DNA of 64,000 nt, taken from the NCBI GenBank assembly GCA_024072375.1, contig CP099617.1, positions 1-64,000 on the forward strand, written 5' to 3'. The stretch's first letter is position 1; every line of letters starts with the position of its first letter. The notes below the pieces were generated by a model. The model did not search any database, had not been told where the DNA came from, and saw only the letters and a list, made by a program, of their open reading frames with translations. The stretch is from Sphingomonadaceae bacterium OTU29LAMAA1. GTDB taxonomy: Bacteria; Pseudomonadota; Alphaproteobacteria; Sphingomonadales; Sphingomonadaceae. The position numbers and the translations under genes are program-made. This document shows, piece by piece, positions 18,272 through 27,982 of the stretch.

Positions 18272-19001
18272 CTAACCCATGACGATCATCTCGGTCGCGA
18301 TCAGCGCGAGCAGGACCATGACGAGCTGGCGGAAGCGCTCAACGGGCAGACGCTTGATGAGCAAGCACCCCGCCCAGGTGCCAACGATCATCGCCAGCCC
18401 CATCGCGATCGCCAGCGGCCAGAAGGTTGGTCCAAGGTCGATCGTCGCGCCGTAAACAATTGTCTTGGAACTGTGCATCACGATCGAGGCGACCGCGTCA
18501 CTCGCGACATAGGCAAGCGGTGGCAAACCGAGGCTCAGGAACACCGCTGCGCCGAGCGGCCCGGCGCTCCCGACTAGCCCGGACAACAGGCCGGTCACAC
18601 CGCCCCCGATCACCAGCACGCGGCGCGAGGGTTTAAACGCGATCATGCCCGTGGCCTTCAGGATGACGAACAGCAGGATCGCCACGCCCACGATCCGCGC
18701 AACGAGCGCCGTCGGTAGCGACGCGAACGACAATGCGCCCAGCATCGAGAACGGTATGGCAGCGGAGAGGAACAGCAACACGGGCCGCCAACGGATTGGC
18801 GCCAGCCCAGCCCATCCCGGCCGGCGCACCGTTGCCGATGATCTGGACGATCGTCAGCAGCGTCACAGCTTCGGTCACGCCGACGACTTAAATCAGCAGC
18901 GGCAGCAACAGCAGTGCCCCGCCAAACCCGGCCGAACCCGAGATTGCAGCAGCCGCAAATGCACCGACGATCAGCAGCCCATATTCGATCATTGGTGTCA
19001 T
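18272..19001 (-). pseudogene. TauE/SafE-family permease, broken by a stop and a frameshift
   Basis: Remnant of a TauE/SafE membrane transporter, a family of sulfite, sulfoacetate and other anion exporters. Reading from ATG 19001, SGSAGFGGALLLLPLL is normal but is followed by TAA at 18888-18890. The same frame continues with VGVTEAVTLLTIVQIIGN and then shifts near 18830 into the frame of the remaining membrane part (RWRPVLLFLSAAIPFSMLGA onward) that runs to 18272. Its ATG overlaps the DUF190 stop (ATGA), so it was once the last gene of the fluoride operon. Confidence 0.85.
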
Positions 19002-19368
19002 CGGTCGAACCGCGGCATGACCGACCAGTGTTCCAGCTGCTTGTAGACGATCACCTTGTCGCCGAGCAGGTCGCCATGTCGCCGGCAGAACCGGTCGAGC
19101 TGGTCGCGTTCGCCGACGAGTTCGACGCAGATCGTCAGATGGGGATCGGCCGCCTCCGATCCGTTCTCGCGGATCTGGCCGTGGTTGCTGAACCCATAGT
19201 GCGTGTGTTGCGCGACGGCATTGATGATGCCGTCTGGATTAGCTCGCGATAGAGCGGCTTGGCAGCCCACAGCGTACGCAGGCTGCGCTCACCAATTCGG
19301 TCGGACGGTTTCATGTAGATACGCAGCATGCCGATTTCGCGATGCTGGACGGTGAAACGATTGGGCAT
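18998..19368 (-). pseudogene. DUF190 protein, frameshifted
   Basis: DUF190 proteins are small, PII-like and often encoded beside fluoride exporters. The first part reads MLRIYMKPSDRIGERSLRTLW...PLYREL. Near 19240 the frame must change to continue with NPDGIINAVAQHTHYGFSNHGQIRE and the rest of the domain (TICVELVGERDQLDRFC) to 18998. A few residues at the break appear to be lost. It sits 20-odd bp after the ClC gene and before the TauE remnant on the same strand. Confidence 0.8.
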
Positions 19369-19394
19369 GGACAAACCCTCGATTGGTGGGGGGA

Positions 19395-20750
19395 TCAGGA
19401 GCGTGGGCTTCGCGAGGCGCGGTGTGCCCGCGCCTCGCGAAGCGTCGCGTTCGGGGTGAGGCCGGTCGCCGGCACCTTCGGCACCGCGACGCGCTGCGAC
19501 AGGTAGATGCCGTTATGACCGGAGCAGAGGTAGGCGACGAAGCAGGCCACCGCGATCGGCACCGCATAGGCAGCGCCGAACAGTTCGATGCCCATGAAGG
19601 TGCAGGCGAGCGGGGTGTTGGCCGCGCCCGCGAACAGCGCGACGAAGCCGAGCGCGGCGAATACGCTGGTGGGCACGCCGAACATGGGGGCGAGTGCGTT
19701 GCCGAGCGCCGCGCCGATGAAGAACAGCGGTGTCACCTCGCCACCCTTGAAGCCGGCGCTGAGCGTGACGACGGTGAACAGCAGCTTGATCGCCCAGCTC
19801 CACGGATGCGTGTCCGGTCCGAAGAAGCTGGCGATGGTGAGGCTGTCGGGCGTCGCTGCCAACGTGCCGAGTCCGAGATAGTCGCGCGTTCCGAACAGGT
19901 AGACGAGCGCGATGACCGCGATGCCGCCAATGGCGGGGCGTAACGGGCCATAGGAGACGATGCGCTTGAGCCACCCGCCGAGCGTGTGATTGGCTTCGGC
20001 GAAGGCGAGACCGACCAGCCCGAACGCAACCCCGGCGACGCCCGCCTTGGTGACGAGCAGCGCATCGACCGGCACCAGCGCATCGATCCGGTAGACGCCG
20101 TGATGGATGCCCCAGGCAAGGCACGTCCAGTCGCCGACCAGTGCCGCGACCAGGCACGGCACCAGCGCGCGATATTCGACACGCCCGATCGCCAACACCT
20201 CCAGTGCGAACACCGCCCCTGCGATGGGCGTGCCGAACACCGCGCCGAACCCGGCCGCAATGCCCCCCATCAGCAGGATGCGGGTGCCGTCAGCATCGAG
20301 CTTGAGCGCGCGACCGAAACCGCTGGCGAGACTGCCGCCCAACTGGACGGCGGTGCCTTCGCGCCCGGCCGAACCGCCAAACAGATGGGTCACCACCGTG
20401 CCGAAGAAGATCAGCGGTGCCATCCGCAGTGGCACCCCCCCGCCCGGTTCGTGGATCTGCTCGACAATAAGGTTGTTGCCGCCCTCCACCGAGCGGCCGG
20501 TCAGATGGTAAAGCAGTCCGACCACGAACCCGCCGATCGGCAGCAGGTAGAGCAGCCAGGGAAAGGCAAAGCGAAGCCGGGTCACGGCATCGAGGCTCCA
20601 CAAGAAAGCCGCGCAGAGCGTTCCCACCATTGCGGCCATCGGGACCAGGATCAAGGCCCATCGCAGCACCGACATGGCATGGGTGCGGCGATCGCGAATG
20701 AACGCTGCCATGTTGAACTGGTCGTAGAGATTGCGAAATGTCGCGCGCAC
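19395..20750 (-). CDS. ClC-family fluoride/proton antiporter (ClC-F type)
   Basis: 451 residues with the hydrophobic profile of a ClC transporter. The segment [21 protein letters not shown] replaces the chloride-type GSGIP filter, as in fluoride-specific ClC-F proteins. [10 protein letters not shown] is the conserved GREGP-like loop, and [19 protein letters not shown] the next pore motif. GTG start at 20750 with AGGAGGA just upstream. A fluoride riboswitch precedes it, which fixes the substrate with good confidence. DUF190 and TauE remnants follow in the same direction. Confidence 0.9.
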   Translation of the reverse strand: MRATFRNLYDQFNMAAFIRDRRTHAMSVLRWALILVPMAAMVGTLCAAFLWSLDAVTRLRFAFPWLLYLLPIGGFVVGLLYHLTGRSVEGGNNLIVEQIHEPGGGVPLRMAPLIFFGTVVTHLFGGSAGREGTAVQLGGSLASGFGRALKLDADGTRILLMGGIAAGFGAVFGTPIAGAVFALEVLAIGRVEYRALVPCLVAALVGDWTCLAWGIHHGVYRIDALVPVDALLVTKAGVAGVAFGLVGLAFAEANHTLGGWLKRIVSYGPLRPAIGGIAVIALVYLFGTRDYLGLGTLAATPDSLTIASFFGPDTHPWSWAIKLLFTVVTLSAGFKGGEVTPLFFIGAALGNALAPMFGVPTSVFAALGFVALFAGAANTPLACTFMGIELFGAAYAVPIAVACFVAYLCSGHNGIYLSQRVAVPKVPATGLTPNATLREARAHRASRSPRS

Positions 20751-20777
20751 GATTCCTCCTTGCTGCCTTGCGGCGCC

Positions 20778-20846
20778 TGGTAGGAATCATCGACCCTTGC
20801 GAGGGCGGTTCGGCCGAATGGCCCGGCGGAAATCCATCGCCGTGCC
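20778..20846 (-). promoter_or_regulatory. Fluoride riboswitch (crcB motif)
   Basis: Reading the minus strand, GGCGATGGATTTCCGCC (20841-20825) is followed by CGAACCGCCCTCGCAAGGG and then TCGATGATTCCTACC, the conserved pieces of the crcB-motif RNA: the GGCGAUGG...CGCC stem, the AACCGCC pseudoknot partner and the UGAUG..UCCUAC segment. It lies about 30 bp ahead of the ClC gene and should switch it on when fluoride is bound. The rest of the 230-bp divergent region carries no other motif I could name. Confidence 0.88.
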
Positions 20847-20980
20847 GAGCATATGCTGTCCGACGGCGACCTGGTCAACCATCGGCAGGGTCACGATGAG
20901 ACCATTGTTTTGCTGAGGATCAATAATTGGCTCAACCATGGAATAAATCTCGACGGGCGTCGTCTACGCTTTCGAGACTG

Positions 20981-21379
20981 ATGCGCCGGAGGCTTATGCG
21001 TAGACGAAATTGGATGCTGGGTCTGACTGCTTCGGCCATGCTCACCGGCGCAGTCGCGGCCGCCCCCGCCGATGGCTACGCCAGCATGGTATCTGCCGCG
21101 ATGGACCGGATGATGGCGGGCATGATGGTCAAGCCGTCCGGCGACGTCGACCGCGACTTCGTCGCAATGATGCTTCCGCATCACCAGGGCGCCATTGATA
21201 TGGCGGTGGCAGAGCTGCGCTACGGTCATAACGAGCAGCTCAAGCGCATTGCGCAGGAGATCATCATCGATCAGCAGCAGGAGATCGCCGCCATGAAGTT
21301 GGCGATTGGTCAGCCGCTACCCCCTTCGACGCCAGCCCCGACGCAGGGCGGCGACTACCACAGCCATATGGAGCACTGA
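20981..21379 (+). CDS. DUF305 periplasmic protein
   Basis: About 132 residues. A basic N terminus and hydrophobic stretch (RRNWMLGLTASAMLTGAVAAA) form an export signal. The DUF305 four-helix domain follows with its hallmarks DFVAMMLPHHQGAIDMA and EIIIDQQQEIAAMK, and the protein ends in a Met/His tail (SHMEH). DUF305 proteins are often near copper or silver genes and their Met/His pairs suggest metal binding; function is unproven. Start is uncertain: GGAGG lies only three bases before ATG 20996, and an upstream in-frame ATG at 20981 is used here. The next gene begins one base after the stop. Confidence 0.8.
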   Translation: MRRRLMRRRNWMLGLTASAMLTGAVAAAPADGYASMVSAAMDRMMAGMMVKPSGDVDRDFVAMMLPHHQGAIDMAVAELRYGHNEQLKRIAQEIIIDQQQEIAAMKLAIGQPLPPSTPAPTQGGDYHSHMEH

Positions 21380-21380
21380 C

Positions 21381-22820
21381 ATGATCCGGACCTTCCTGCG
21401 CTCGGCCGCCTTGCTGATGAGCGCCGCACCGGGCATTGCCATGGCCCAGCAGGCGCCGTGGAACGCCAAGGACGTGCCTGTCAGCCACCGCGACCGCGTC
21501 TATGCATCCGAACAATTCTCCAACACGGTGTCGGTGACGGACCCGGCCGACAACAGGTTGCTCGGCGTCATCAAGCTCGGCGATCCGCAGCCGATGAATT
21601 TTTCCCCGCTCTACAAGGGGCAGGTGCTGGTTCACGGCCTCGGCTTCTCGCCGGACGGGAAAACACTGGCGGTCGTGTCGATCGGATCCAACGCCGTGTC
21701 GTGGATCGACACCGCCACCAACACCGTCAAGCACACGACCTATGTCGGGCGCAGCCCGCATGAGGCGTTCTTCACGCCGGACGGCAAGGAGGTGTGGGTT
21801 ACGGTACGCGGCGAGGATTACATCGCCGTGCTCGACCCCAAGACGTACAAGGAGACCGGTCGCATCAAGACGCCCGGTGGTCCGGGCATGACGATCTTCT
21901 CTCCCGATGGCCGATACGGCTATGTCTGTTCCTCGTTCAATCCGGTGCTGGCCGTGTTCGATGTCTCGACCCACGCGCAGGTCGGACAGGTGGCGCAGCC
22001 GAGTCCGTTCTGTCCCAACATCGCCGCGACGCCGGACGGCAAGCAGGTGTGGTTCACGCTGAAGGACATCGGCAAGACGGTCGCATTCGATGCCAAGCCG
22101 CCTTTCGCGATCCTCAAGGTGCTGGATACCGGACCGATCACCAATCACGTCAACTTCGCCCGCACGGTCAGGGGACAGTTCGCCTATGTCACGGTAGGCG
22201 GGGAAAACGCGGTGAAGGTGTTCCGCACGTCCGACTTCGCGCTTGTCGCCACCATCCCGGTCGGCAAGATGCCGCACGGTGTCTGGCCATCGGGCGACGG
22301 CCGGCGCATCTATGTCGGGCTGGAGAATGCTGATGAACTTGCCGCGATCGACACCGCCGGCAACAAGGTCGTTGCCACCGTGCCGGTCGGACAGGCACCG
22401 CAGGCGATCGCCTATGTGCCGAACGCTATTCCGACAGGCCTCGGCACCGACAATCTTCAACCGCTCGGTACGGCAGGCAAGGCGGTGCATCTGAACATGG
22501 GGCCGGTTCGCGGCAATGGTGCTGCAAGCAGCATTACCCTCTTCGACCAGGGCATCATTCAGGTCGTGCAGAGTGCCGTTACCGGTTTGCAGCCCAAGAA
22601 GCCTTACATGCTCGTGCTCACCGCCAACGCGGACGGCAGCGGTGCGGTAGAGCCGCTTGCGAACTTCATGAGCAATCCGGCAGGTGCGGCGATCGTCAAC
22701 GCGTCGGGTCCGATCCGGCAGATCGTTCAAGGCAGCACCGCGGCACCCCGGCGTTTTCTGGCGGTCGCCGAGGTGGTGAACGGCGCTCCGGGCCGCATCG
22801 TGCAGGTGCAGCGCGACTGA
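21381..22820 (+). CDS. Exported YVTN-family beta-propeller protein
   Basis: 479 residues. A signal peptide (1-23, ending IAMAQQ) exports it to the periplasm. From about residue 45 it has repeated blades of the YVTN/YncE type (NTVSVTDPADNRLLGVI, SNAVSWIDTATNTVKHT, DYIAVLDPKTYKETGRI, ENAVKVFRTSDFALVATI, ADELAAIDTAGNKVVATV). The last 120 residues are a separate Ala/Gly-rich domain. Ligand and function are unknown. It is directly coupled to DUF305 upstream and to the sigma factor, which starts one base after its stop. Confidence 0.8.
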   Translation: MIRTFLRSAALLMSAAPGIAMAQQAPWNAKDVPVSHRDRVYASEQFSNTVSVTDPADNRLLGVIKLGDPQPMNFSPLYKGQVLVHGLGFSPDGKTLAVVSIGSNAVSWIDTATNTVKHTTYVGRSPHEAFFTPDGKEVWVTVRGEDYIAVLDPKTYKETGRIKTPGGPGMTIFSPDGRYGYVCSSFNPVLAVFDVSTHAQVGQVAQPSPFCPNIAATPDGKQVWFTLKDIGKTVAFDAKPPFAILKVLDTGPITNHVNFARTVRGQFAYVTVGGENAVKVFRTSDFALVATIPVGKMPHGVWPSGDGRRIYVGLENADELAAIDTAGNKVVATVPVGQAPQAIAYVPNAIPTGLGTDNLQPLGTAGKAVHLNMGPVRGNGAASSITLFDQGIIQVVQSAVTGLQPKKPYMLVLTANADGSGAVEPLANFMSNPAGAAIVNASGPIRQIVQGSTAAPRRFLAVAEVVNGAPGRIVQVQRD

Positions 22821-22821
22821 G

Positions 22822-23331
22822 ATGGACCCGCTTGCCGCCGCGATCGAGCCACTGATCCCCGGTCTGCGCCGCTATGCCCGGTCGTGGTTGCGCGATCCGG
22901 CGATGGCGGATGACGTGGTGCAGGATTGCCTTGAGCGCGCGGTCGGGCGCTGGCGCCAGCGACGGGGTGCGGAGGTTCGCCCATGGGTCTACGCGATCCT
23001 GCACAATCTGTTGGTCGACCATCAGCGGCAGCACAGTCGGCGAGGTACGGCGGTTCCGCTCCACCTCGTCGACGACGCTGCGCTCGGCCGCCCGGCCGAT
23101 CAGGACGTAGGCCTGCACCACCGAGACCTGTTGCGCGCACTTGATGCGTTGCCCGAGGAGCAGCGGACGGTGCTGCTCCTCATTTCCGTCGAAGGTCTGT
23201 CATATGGGGAAGTCGCTGCCGTCGTCGGCGTGCCGCTGGGAACGGTGATGTCGCGCATATCGCGGGCGCGCGACCGTCTGGCGACGCTCCTCCGCGAGGG
23301 TGAACGGCCACGATTAAGGAGTATTCGATGA
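22822..23331 (+). CDS. ECF-type RNA polymerase sigma factor
   Basis: 169 residues with sigma region 2 (ARSWLRDPAMADDVVQDCLERAV, core binding and -10 recognition) and region 4 (ALDALPEEQRTVLLLISVEGLSYGEVAAVVGVPLGTVMSRI, -35 recognition). No regions 1 or 3, so it is a group IV (ECF) sigma. It overlaps the next gene by ATGA, the usual sigma/anti-sigma coupling. It likely controls its own operon including DUF305 and the propeller. Confidence 0.9.
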   Translation: MDPLAAAIEPLIPGLRRYARSWLRDPAMADDVVQDCLERAVGRWRQRRGAEVRPWVYAILHNLLVDHQRQHSRRGTAVPLHLVDDAALGRPADQDVGLHHRDLLRALDALPEEQRTVLLLISVEGLSYGEVAAVVGVPLGTVMSRISRARDRLATLLREGERPRLRSIR

Positions 23332-24098
23332 CCAGCCCGATCGGAGAGGACGATCTGGCCGCGTGGATCGATGGAAGGCTGTCGCCCGAGCGGCAGCGTC
23401 TGGTCGACGCTTACCTTGAAGGCCAGCCGGACGTGCATGCCCGTTTGCGGGAGCAGGCGGAGCAGGCGCGAGCCCTTGCGTCCCTGTTCGCTCCCATCGC
23501 GGAGGAACCGATCCCGGCGACGATGCGCGTCGCAGCCATCAGGGGACGGCAACGCCAACCGCCTTGGCAACTCGCCATCGCCGCGTCGCTTCTGCTGGCG
23601 GTCGGATTTGGCGGTGGTTGGTCGAGCGCGCGGTGGAGCGGCGAACCCCACGCGGGCATCGCGGCGCTGGCCAATGAGGCGAGCGACAATTTCCGTGTCT
23701 ATGCCGCCGACCGGATTCGACCGGCGGAAATCGGCCCCGACCAGCGCGCCATGCTGATCCGATGGACCTCCAGCCGATTGGGTGAGCGCGTGACCATCCC
23801 GGACCTCAGCACAGCGGGTTACCGCTATGGCGGGGGGCGATTGGTCGCGACGCCCCACGGCCCTGCAGCGCTGCTCCTCTATGATGGACCGCAAGCGTCG
23901 AAGCTTGCGGTGCTGACGAGGCCCATGCAAATCGACAAGAGCGCAAGCATGACCAGCACGTCCAGCGGGACCATGGGCCGGGTCACATGGGCGGTCGACG
24001 GGATCGGCTATAGTGTGGTGGGGGAGCGCCCCGCTGCCGAGCTGCATCCGATCGCCAACGAGGTCCAGCGCCAGGCCGATGCGGCGCTTGTGTCCTGA
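23328..24098 (+). CDS. Anti-sigma factor, single-pass membrane protein
   Basis: 256 residues. The N-terminal cytoplasmic part (DDLAAWIDGRLSPERQRLVDAYL) has the shape of an anti-sigma domain but no HxxxCxxC zinc motif. One membrane helix lies at about 81-100 (LAIAASLLLAVGFGGGWSS), then a periplasmic domain of about 150 residues that would sense the signal. Called from its position and layout rather than strong motifs. Confidence 0.78.
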   Translation: MTSPIGEDDLAAWIDGRLSPERQRLVDAYLEGQPDVHARLREQAEQARALASLFAPIAEEPIPATMRVAAIRGRQRQPPWQLAIAASLLLAVGFGGGWSSARWSGEPHAGIAALANEASDNFRVYAADRIRPAEIGPDQRAMLIRWTSSRLGERVTIPDLSTAGYRYGGGRLVATPHGPAALLLYDGPQASKLAVLTRPMQIDKSASMTSTSSGTMGRVTWAVDGIGYSVVGERPAAELHPIANEVQRQADAALVS

Positions 24099-24149
24099 TA
24101 GCACCTGGCCAGTTCTCAGCGCCGACAGGCACTGGGCGGACCAGCGGGA

Positions 24150-24662
24150 TCACGGCTTGCGCGCGGCATCGTTCCGGTCGGCCTCTGCCGGAGTCAGCCT
24201 GGCCCGTTCGCGAATGCGACGTTCGAGTGGAGCGCCGACGAACAGTACGAGCATCGCAAGGCTCAACCCGCCGATGATGAGCGGCCACACCGCCAACCCT
24301 GCTGCCGCGCCGATCGTGGCTGTTACCCAGATGCATGCGGCAGTCGCCAATCCATGCACTTCCTGACCCTGGCCGACCCGCAGCACAGCGCCGGCACCGA
24401 TGAAGCCGACGCCGGACAGAATGCCCTGCATCGCCCGTCCTGCGGCATCGGCGTTCACATTCGGCAAGCCACTGTGTACGATCGCCTGCACGGCGATGCA
24501 GCTCGCCAGACCGACGAGGCCCAGCGTCCGCAAGCCCATGATCTGCCGGTTCTCGCGCGAGCGTTCCCAGCCGAGCACCATCCCAGCCGCGGTCGCCACC
24601 ACCAGCCGCCCGATCGCATCGATCCAAAAGCCGAGATCCGGTGCCGCTGACGCTTCGATCAT
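24150..24662 (-). CDS. MgtC/SapB-family membrane protein
   Basis: 170 residues with the MgtC membrane core: GRLVVATAAGMVLGWERSRENRQIMGLRTLGLV, LSGVGFIGAGAVLR and a further helix pair. Family members influence Mg2+ starvation survival and ATP synthase activity; several are of unknown function. ATG at 24662 overlaps the stop of the sulfite-oxidase-like gene (ATGA), so the two are coupled. It converges with the anti-sigma gene. Confidence 0.85.
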   Translation of the reverse strand: MIEASAAPDLGFWIDAIGRLVVATAAGMVLGWERSRENRQIMGLRTLGLVGLASCIAVQAIVHSGLPNVNADAAGRAMQGILSGVGFIGAGAVLRVGQGQEVHGLATAACIWVTATIGAAAGLAVWPLIIGGLSLAMLVLFVGAPLERRIRERARLTPAEADRNDAARKP

Positions 24663-25726
24663 TCGACCAGCACGTGCACATGATGCCAGGCGGTGCACAG
24701 ATAGCCAGCGAAGTTCCACATCGTATCCGGCCGCTCGGGCTGACCCTGTCCAGTGTCGTCGAAGGCGCGCACGACAAGGTGCTGGCGCCCCTTGTCGAGC
24801 GTGGCGTCGAGGGTCCAGCGCCGCCAACCCCAGTGCGCCTCCGGATCATCGGTGAACGTCGCCTGTTGCCAGTCGCGACCACCGTTTACCGACACTTCGA
24901 CCCGAGAGACGCGGCGATCATAGGCGATGGCATAGCCCTCGATCCGCACCTCCCCGGCCGGCAAGCTTTCGCCAGAGCCGGGCACGCAGATCGCGGCGTT
25001 GAGCGGCATGGCATTGATGGTCAGACCCTGGCTCCAGTCGACGGTGTCGCTCGTCACATCGGCAGGAAAGAGCTTGTAGTCGTGCGCCTGGATCGGTGCG
25101 TCGGATGGCGTCTCGCGCACCTCGATCCGTGTCAGCCATTTGGCGCTCCGCACCCCGGCATAGCCCGGCACCACCATGCGGATCGGTGCGCCGTGTTCGG
25201 GCGTCAGCGGCTCGCCGTTCATCGCCCAGGCAATGAGGACGTCGGGTTGCCGCGCCTTATCCATGGCGATCGAGACCCCGAACAATGCTTCCTCGCCTTC
25301 GACGTCCACCTCGTCCGCTCCGGTGAACGCCACGAACAGGTCGGACGCATCCGGCGCACCGACGGCATCCAGTACGTCGGACAGTCGTACGCCGGTCCAC
25401 TCCGCATTGCCGATCGCGCCCACGTCCCACGGGTCGCCGGACGTTTTTGCGAACTGCTGAAGATCCGTGCGCCGGTTGCCGGCGCACTGGAGAACTGCCG
25501 TCACCGTCCGCGTGGCCAACGCGCTCTTCAACTCCTCCACCGAGAAGGAGCGTCTTTCCATGCTCATCCCGCTGACCTCGATCCGGTGATCGGCAGGCAG
25601 ATCAGGCACCGCACCATGGCTGCGCACGTAGAACAGCGCCTGCGGCGTCAGGAACCGCTCGATCAGCGCGCCGGGCGTCGGCTCGGCGTTGTAGGGCTCG
25701 GATTTGCGCTCGATCATATCAGTCAT
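24659..25726 (-). CDS. Sulfite-oxidase-family molybdopterin enzyme, cytoplasmic
   Basis: 355 residues. The oxidoreductase molybdopterin domain has the cofactor-binding Cys in VLQCAGNRR and the HGAPIRMVVPGYAG block; a Mo-co dimerisation domain with VSVNGGRDWQQA follows. No Tat or Sec signal is visible, unlike the periplasmic SorA-like enzyme at 27983-29218. Sulfite oxidation is the family activity; substrate and electron acceptor here are inferred. It is transcribed away from the LysR gene across a 146-bp shared region. Confidence 0.85.
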   Translation of the reverse strand: MTDMIERKSEPYNAEPTPGALIERFLTPQALFYVRSHGAVPDLPADHRIEVSGMSMERRSFSVEELKSALATRTVTAVLQCAGNRRTDLQQFAKTSGDPWDVGAIGNAEWTGVRLSDVLDAVGAPDASDLFVAFTGADEVDVEGEEALFGVSIAMDKARQPDVLIAWAMNGEPLTPEHGAPIRMVVPGYAGVRSAKWLTRIEVRETPSDAPIQAHDYKLFPADVTSDTVDWSQGLTINAMPLNAAICVPGSGESLPAGEVRIEGYAIAYDRRVSRVEVSVNGGRDWQQATFTDDPEAHWGWRRWTLDATLDKGRQHLVVRAFDDTGQGQPERPDTMWNFAGYLCTAWHHVHVLVE

Positions 25727-25872
25727 GGACGAACCAACGCCGCAAGCGCGCGGATCGCTTCAAATCTTCAAGACTATCGCAGACGAAGGATTACCGATCG
25801 TTCCGATATCCAGATTGAAATAAACGGATCAAACGGTTGGTCGTATCGATAAGATTGCGCGATATAAGCTGC

Positions 25873-26745
25873 ATGACCCTGGAGCAACTCAGAATATTCG
25901 TCGGTGTCGCCGAGCGCGAACACGTCACCAAGGCAGCGGAGGTGCTGAACGTCACGCAGTCCGCTGCCTCCGGCGCGGTCGCGGCCCTCGAAGCGCGCTA
26001 CGGGGTTCCTCTGTTTCACCGTGTCGGGCGTGGCATCCAGCTGACCGAAGCAGGCCGCGGCTTTCTGGAGGAAGCGCGCGCAGTGCTGGGGCGGGCAGCG
26101 CATGCCGAGACGATGCTGGCGGACTATGCCGGGCTTGCCCGTGGTTCGTTGCGGATCGTCGCAAGCCAGACGATCGCGAGCTACTGGTTGCCGGCAAAGC
26201 TCGCCTCCTTCTACGAACGCCACCCGCAGATCGCGGTCGAACTGGCGATCGACAACACCGAAGGTGCAGCAGCGCAGATCCTGAGCGGCGCGGCGGAGCT
26301 CGGTTTCGTCGAGGGCGAGGTGGACGAACCGGCGCTCGCCCTCTGGAATGTCGGGCGTGACCCGATGGTGCTGGTCGGCCATGAGGACGCCGGGCGCGTC
26401 GACGAGGACTGGCTTCGCGCTGCACGCTGGATCGTCCGCGAGCAGGGTTCGGGCACGCGCTCGACCTTCGAGGACGTGCTGCGAACGCGCGGGTTTGATC
26501 CGGCCCAGCTGACAGTAGCGATGACGCTGCCGTCCAACGAGGCGGTGCGTACCGCGGTCGAGGCCGGTGCCGGCGTCGCTGTGTTGTCGCGATTGGTCGT
26601 CGCACGCGCGCTCAAGGCCGGCGATCTGGTCGAGTTGCCGCTTGGGTTACCCGATCGCGCCTTCCACGCGCTGCGCCACAAGGAACGCTATCGCACCCGC
26701 GCGGCCGACGCGCTGACGGACCTCATCAAGGAGCAGGTCGCATGA
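25873..26745 (+). CDS. LysR-family transcriptional regulator
   Basis: 290 residues. The N-terminal winged helix-turn-helix starts MTLEQLRIFVGVAEREHVTKAAEVLNVTQSAASGAVAALE; the periplasmic-binding-like effector domain spans about 90-290. It resembles CbbR/CysB-type activators and could sense a sulfur compound. It is divergent from the sulfite-oxidase-like gene and overlaps the TDT transporter by ATGA, so it probably regulates both. Confidence 0.9.
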   Translation: MTLEQLRIFVGVAEREHVTKAAEVLNVTQSAASGAVAALEARYGVPLFHRVGRGIQLTEAGRGFLEEARAVLGRAAHAETMLADYAGLARGSLRIVASQTIASYWLPAKLASFYERHPQIAVELAIDNTEGAAAQILSGAAELGFVEGEVDEPALALWNVGRDPMVLVGHEDAGRVDEDWLRAARWIVREQGSGTRSTFEDVLRTRGFDPAQLTVAMTLPSNEAVRTAVEAGAGVAVLSRLVVARALKAGDLVELPLGLPDRAFHALRHKERYRTRAADALTDLIKEQVA

Positions 26746-27893
26746 CTGCCGACGCACCTTCGGCCCTGACCGGCCTCAAGCCGCTAAGCAGGCTCGATCA
26801 CCCGCGCGAGATGATCCGCCAGTTCACACCCAACTGGTTCGCCGCGACGATGGGCACCGGCATCCTCGCTCTCGCGCTGCCGCAGGTGCCCAATATCGGC
26901 CCCGCGCTCAAACCGATTGGCGAGGTGTTGTGGTTCTTCAACATCGCGCTCTTCATCCTGTTCGCCGGTCTCTATGGCGCGCGCTGGGCGATGTTCGGGC
27001 ATGAGGCACGGCGCATCTTCGGCCACAACACCGTGTCAATGTTCATCGGGACCATTCCGATGGGCTTGGCGACGATCATCAACGGATGCCTCGCCTTCGG
27101 GATCGCGCGGTTCGGTAACGGCATCGTGCCGGTCGCACACGTCCTGTGGTGGATCGACGTCGCCATGTCGCTCGCCTGCGGCGTGTTGATCCCCTACCTG
27201 ATGTTTACCCGCCACGAGCACAGCCTGGACGGCATGACTGCGGTATGGCTGCTGCCGGTCGTCGCAGCGGAAGTGGCGGGTGCCAGCGGCGGGCTGCTCG
27301 CGCCGCATCTGACCGATCCTCACGCGCAGATCGTGACGCTCGCCACTTCCTACGTGCTGTGGGCCTATTCGGTGCCGGTCGCGTTTGGCATCCTCGCTAT
27401 CCTGATCCTGCGCATGGCGCTCCACAAGCTCCCGCACGAGAGCATGGCGGCATCCTCTTGGCTTGCGCTGGGGCCGATCGGCACCGGGGCGCTGGGTATG
27501 CTGGTGCTTGGGGCGGATGCGCCGGCGATCCTCGCGGCGCATGGGCTGGTCGGTGTCGGTACCGTCGCGCAAGGGATCGGCGTCGTCGCCGGGCTCTGTC
27601 TGTGGGGTTTCGGCCTGTGGTGGCTGGCGCTCGCGACGCTCATCACCATCCGCTACTGGCGCGCCGGCGTCCCATTCAACCTTGGCTGGTGGGGCTATAC
27701 CTTCCCGCTCGGCGTCTACACCGTCGCCACCTTCCGCCTCGGTACGACGCTGAACCTAGGCTTCTTCGGTATTGTCGGCACAGTGCTGACGGTCGCGCTC
27801 GCGGCGATGTGGCTGCTGGTCGGTGCCAAGACACTCGCCGGAGCATGGCGCGGCAACCTGTTCGTCTCGCCCTGCATCGCTACCCCGAACTGA
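26742..27893 (+). CDS. TDT-family transporter (probable sulfite exporter)
   Basis: 383 residues, about ten membrane helices, with the TDT/SLAC1 family opening REMIRQFTPNWFAATMGTGILALALPQVP. The family contains TehA, Mae1 and the sulfite exporters Ssu1. Because it lies between a LysR gene and sorAB-like genes, sulfite efflux is the best guess; dicarboxylate or tellurite-type roles cannot be excluded. About 90 bp separate it from sorA. Confidence 0.82.
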   Translation: MTADAPSALTGLKPLSRLDHPREMIRQFTPNWFAATMGTGILALALPQVPNIGPALKPIGEVLWFFNIALFILFAGLYGARWAMFGHEARRIFGHNTVSMFIGTIPMGLATIINGCLAFGIARFGNGIVPVAHVLWWIDVAMSLACGVLIPYLMFTRHEHSLDGMTAVWLLPVVAAEVAGASGGLLAPHLTDPHAQIVTLATSYVLWAYSVPVAFGILAILILRMALHKLPHESMAASSWLALGPIGTGALGMLVLGADAPAILAAHGLVGVGTVAQGIGVVAGLCLWGFGLWWLALATLITIRYWRAGVPFNLGWWGYTFPLGVYTVATFRLGTTLNLGFFGIVGTVLTVALAAMWLLVGAKTLAGAWRGNLFVSPCIATPN

Positions 27894-27982
27894 TCCACCC
27901 TGATGATCGGATCAATCGGTCCGATCACTTGCAGAACGCCGCTTCGAACCGCCAGCGTGGCTGGCCACAGGAGAGCCTTGTC

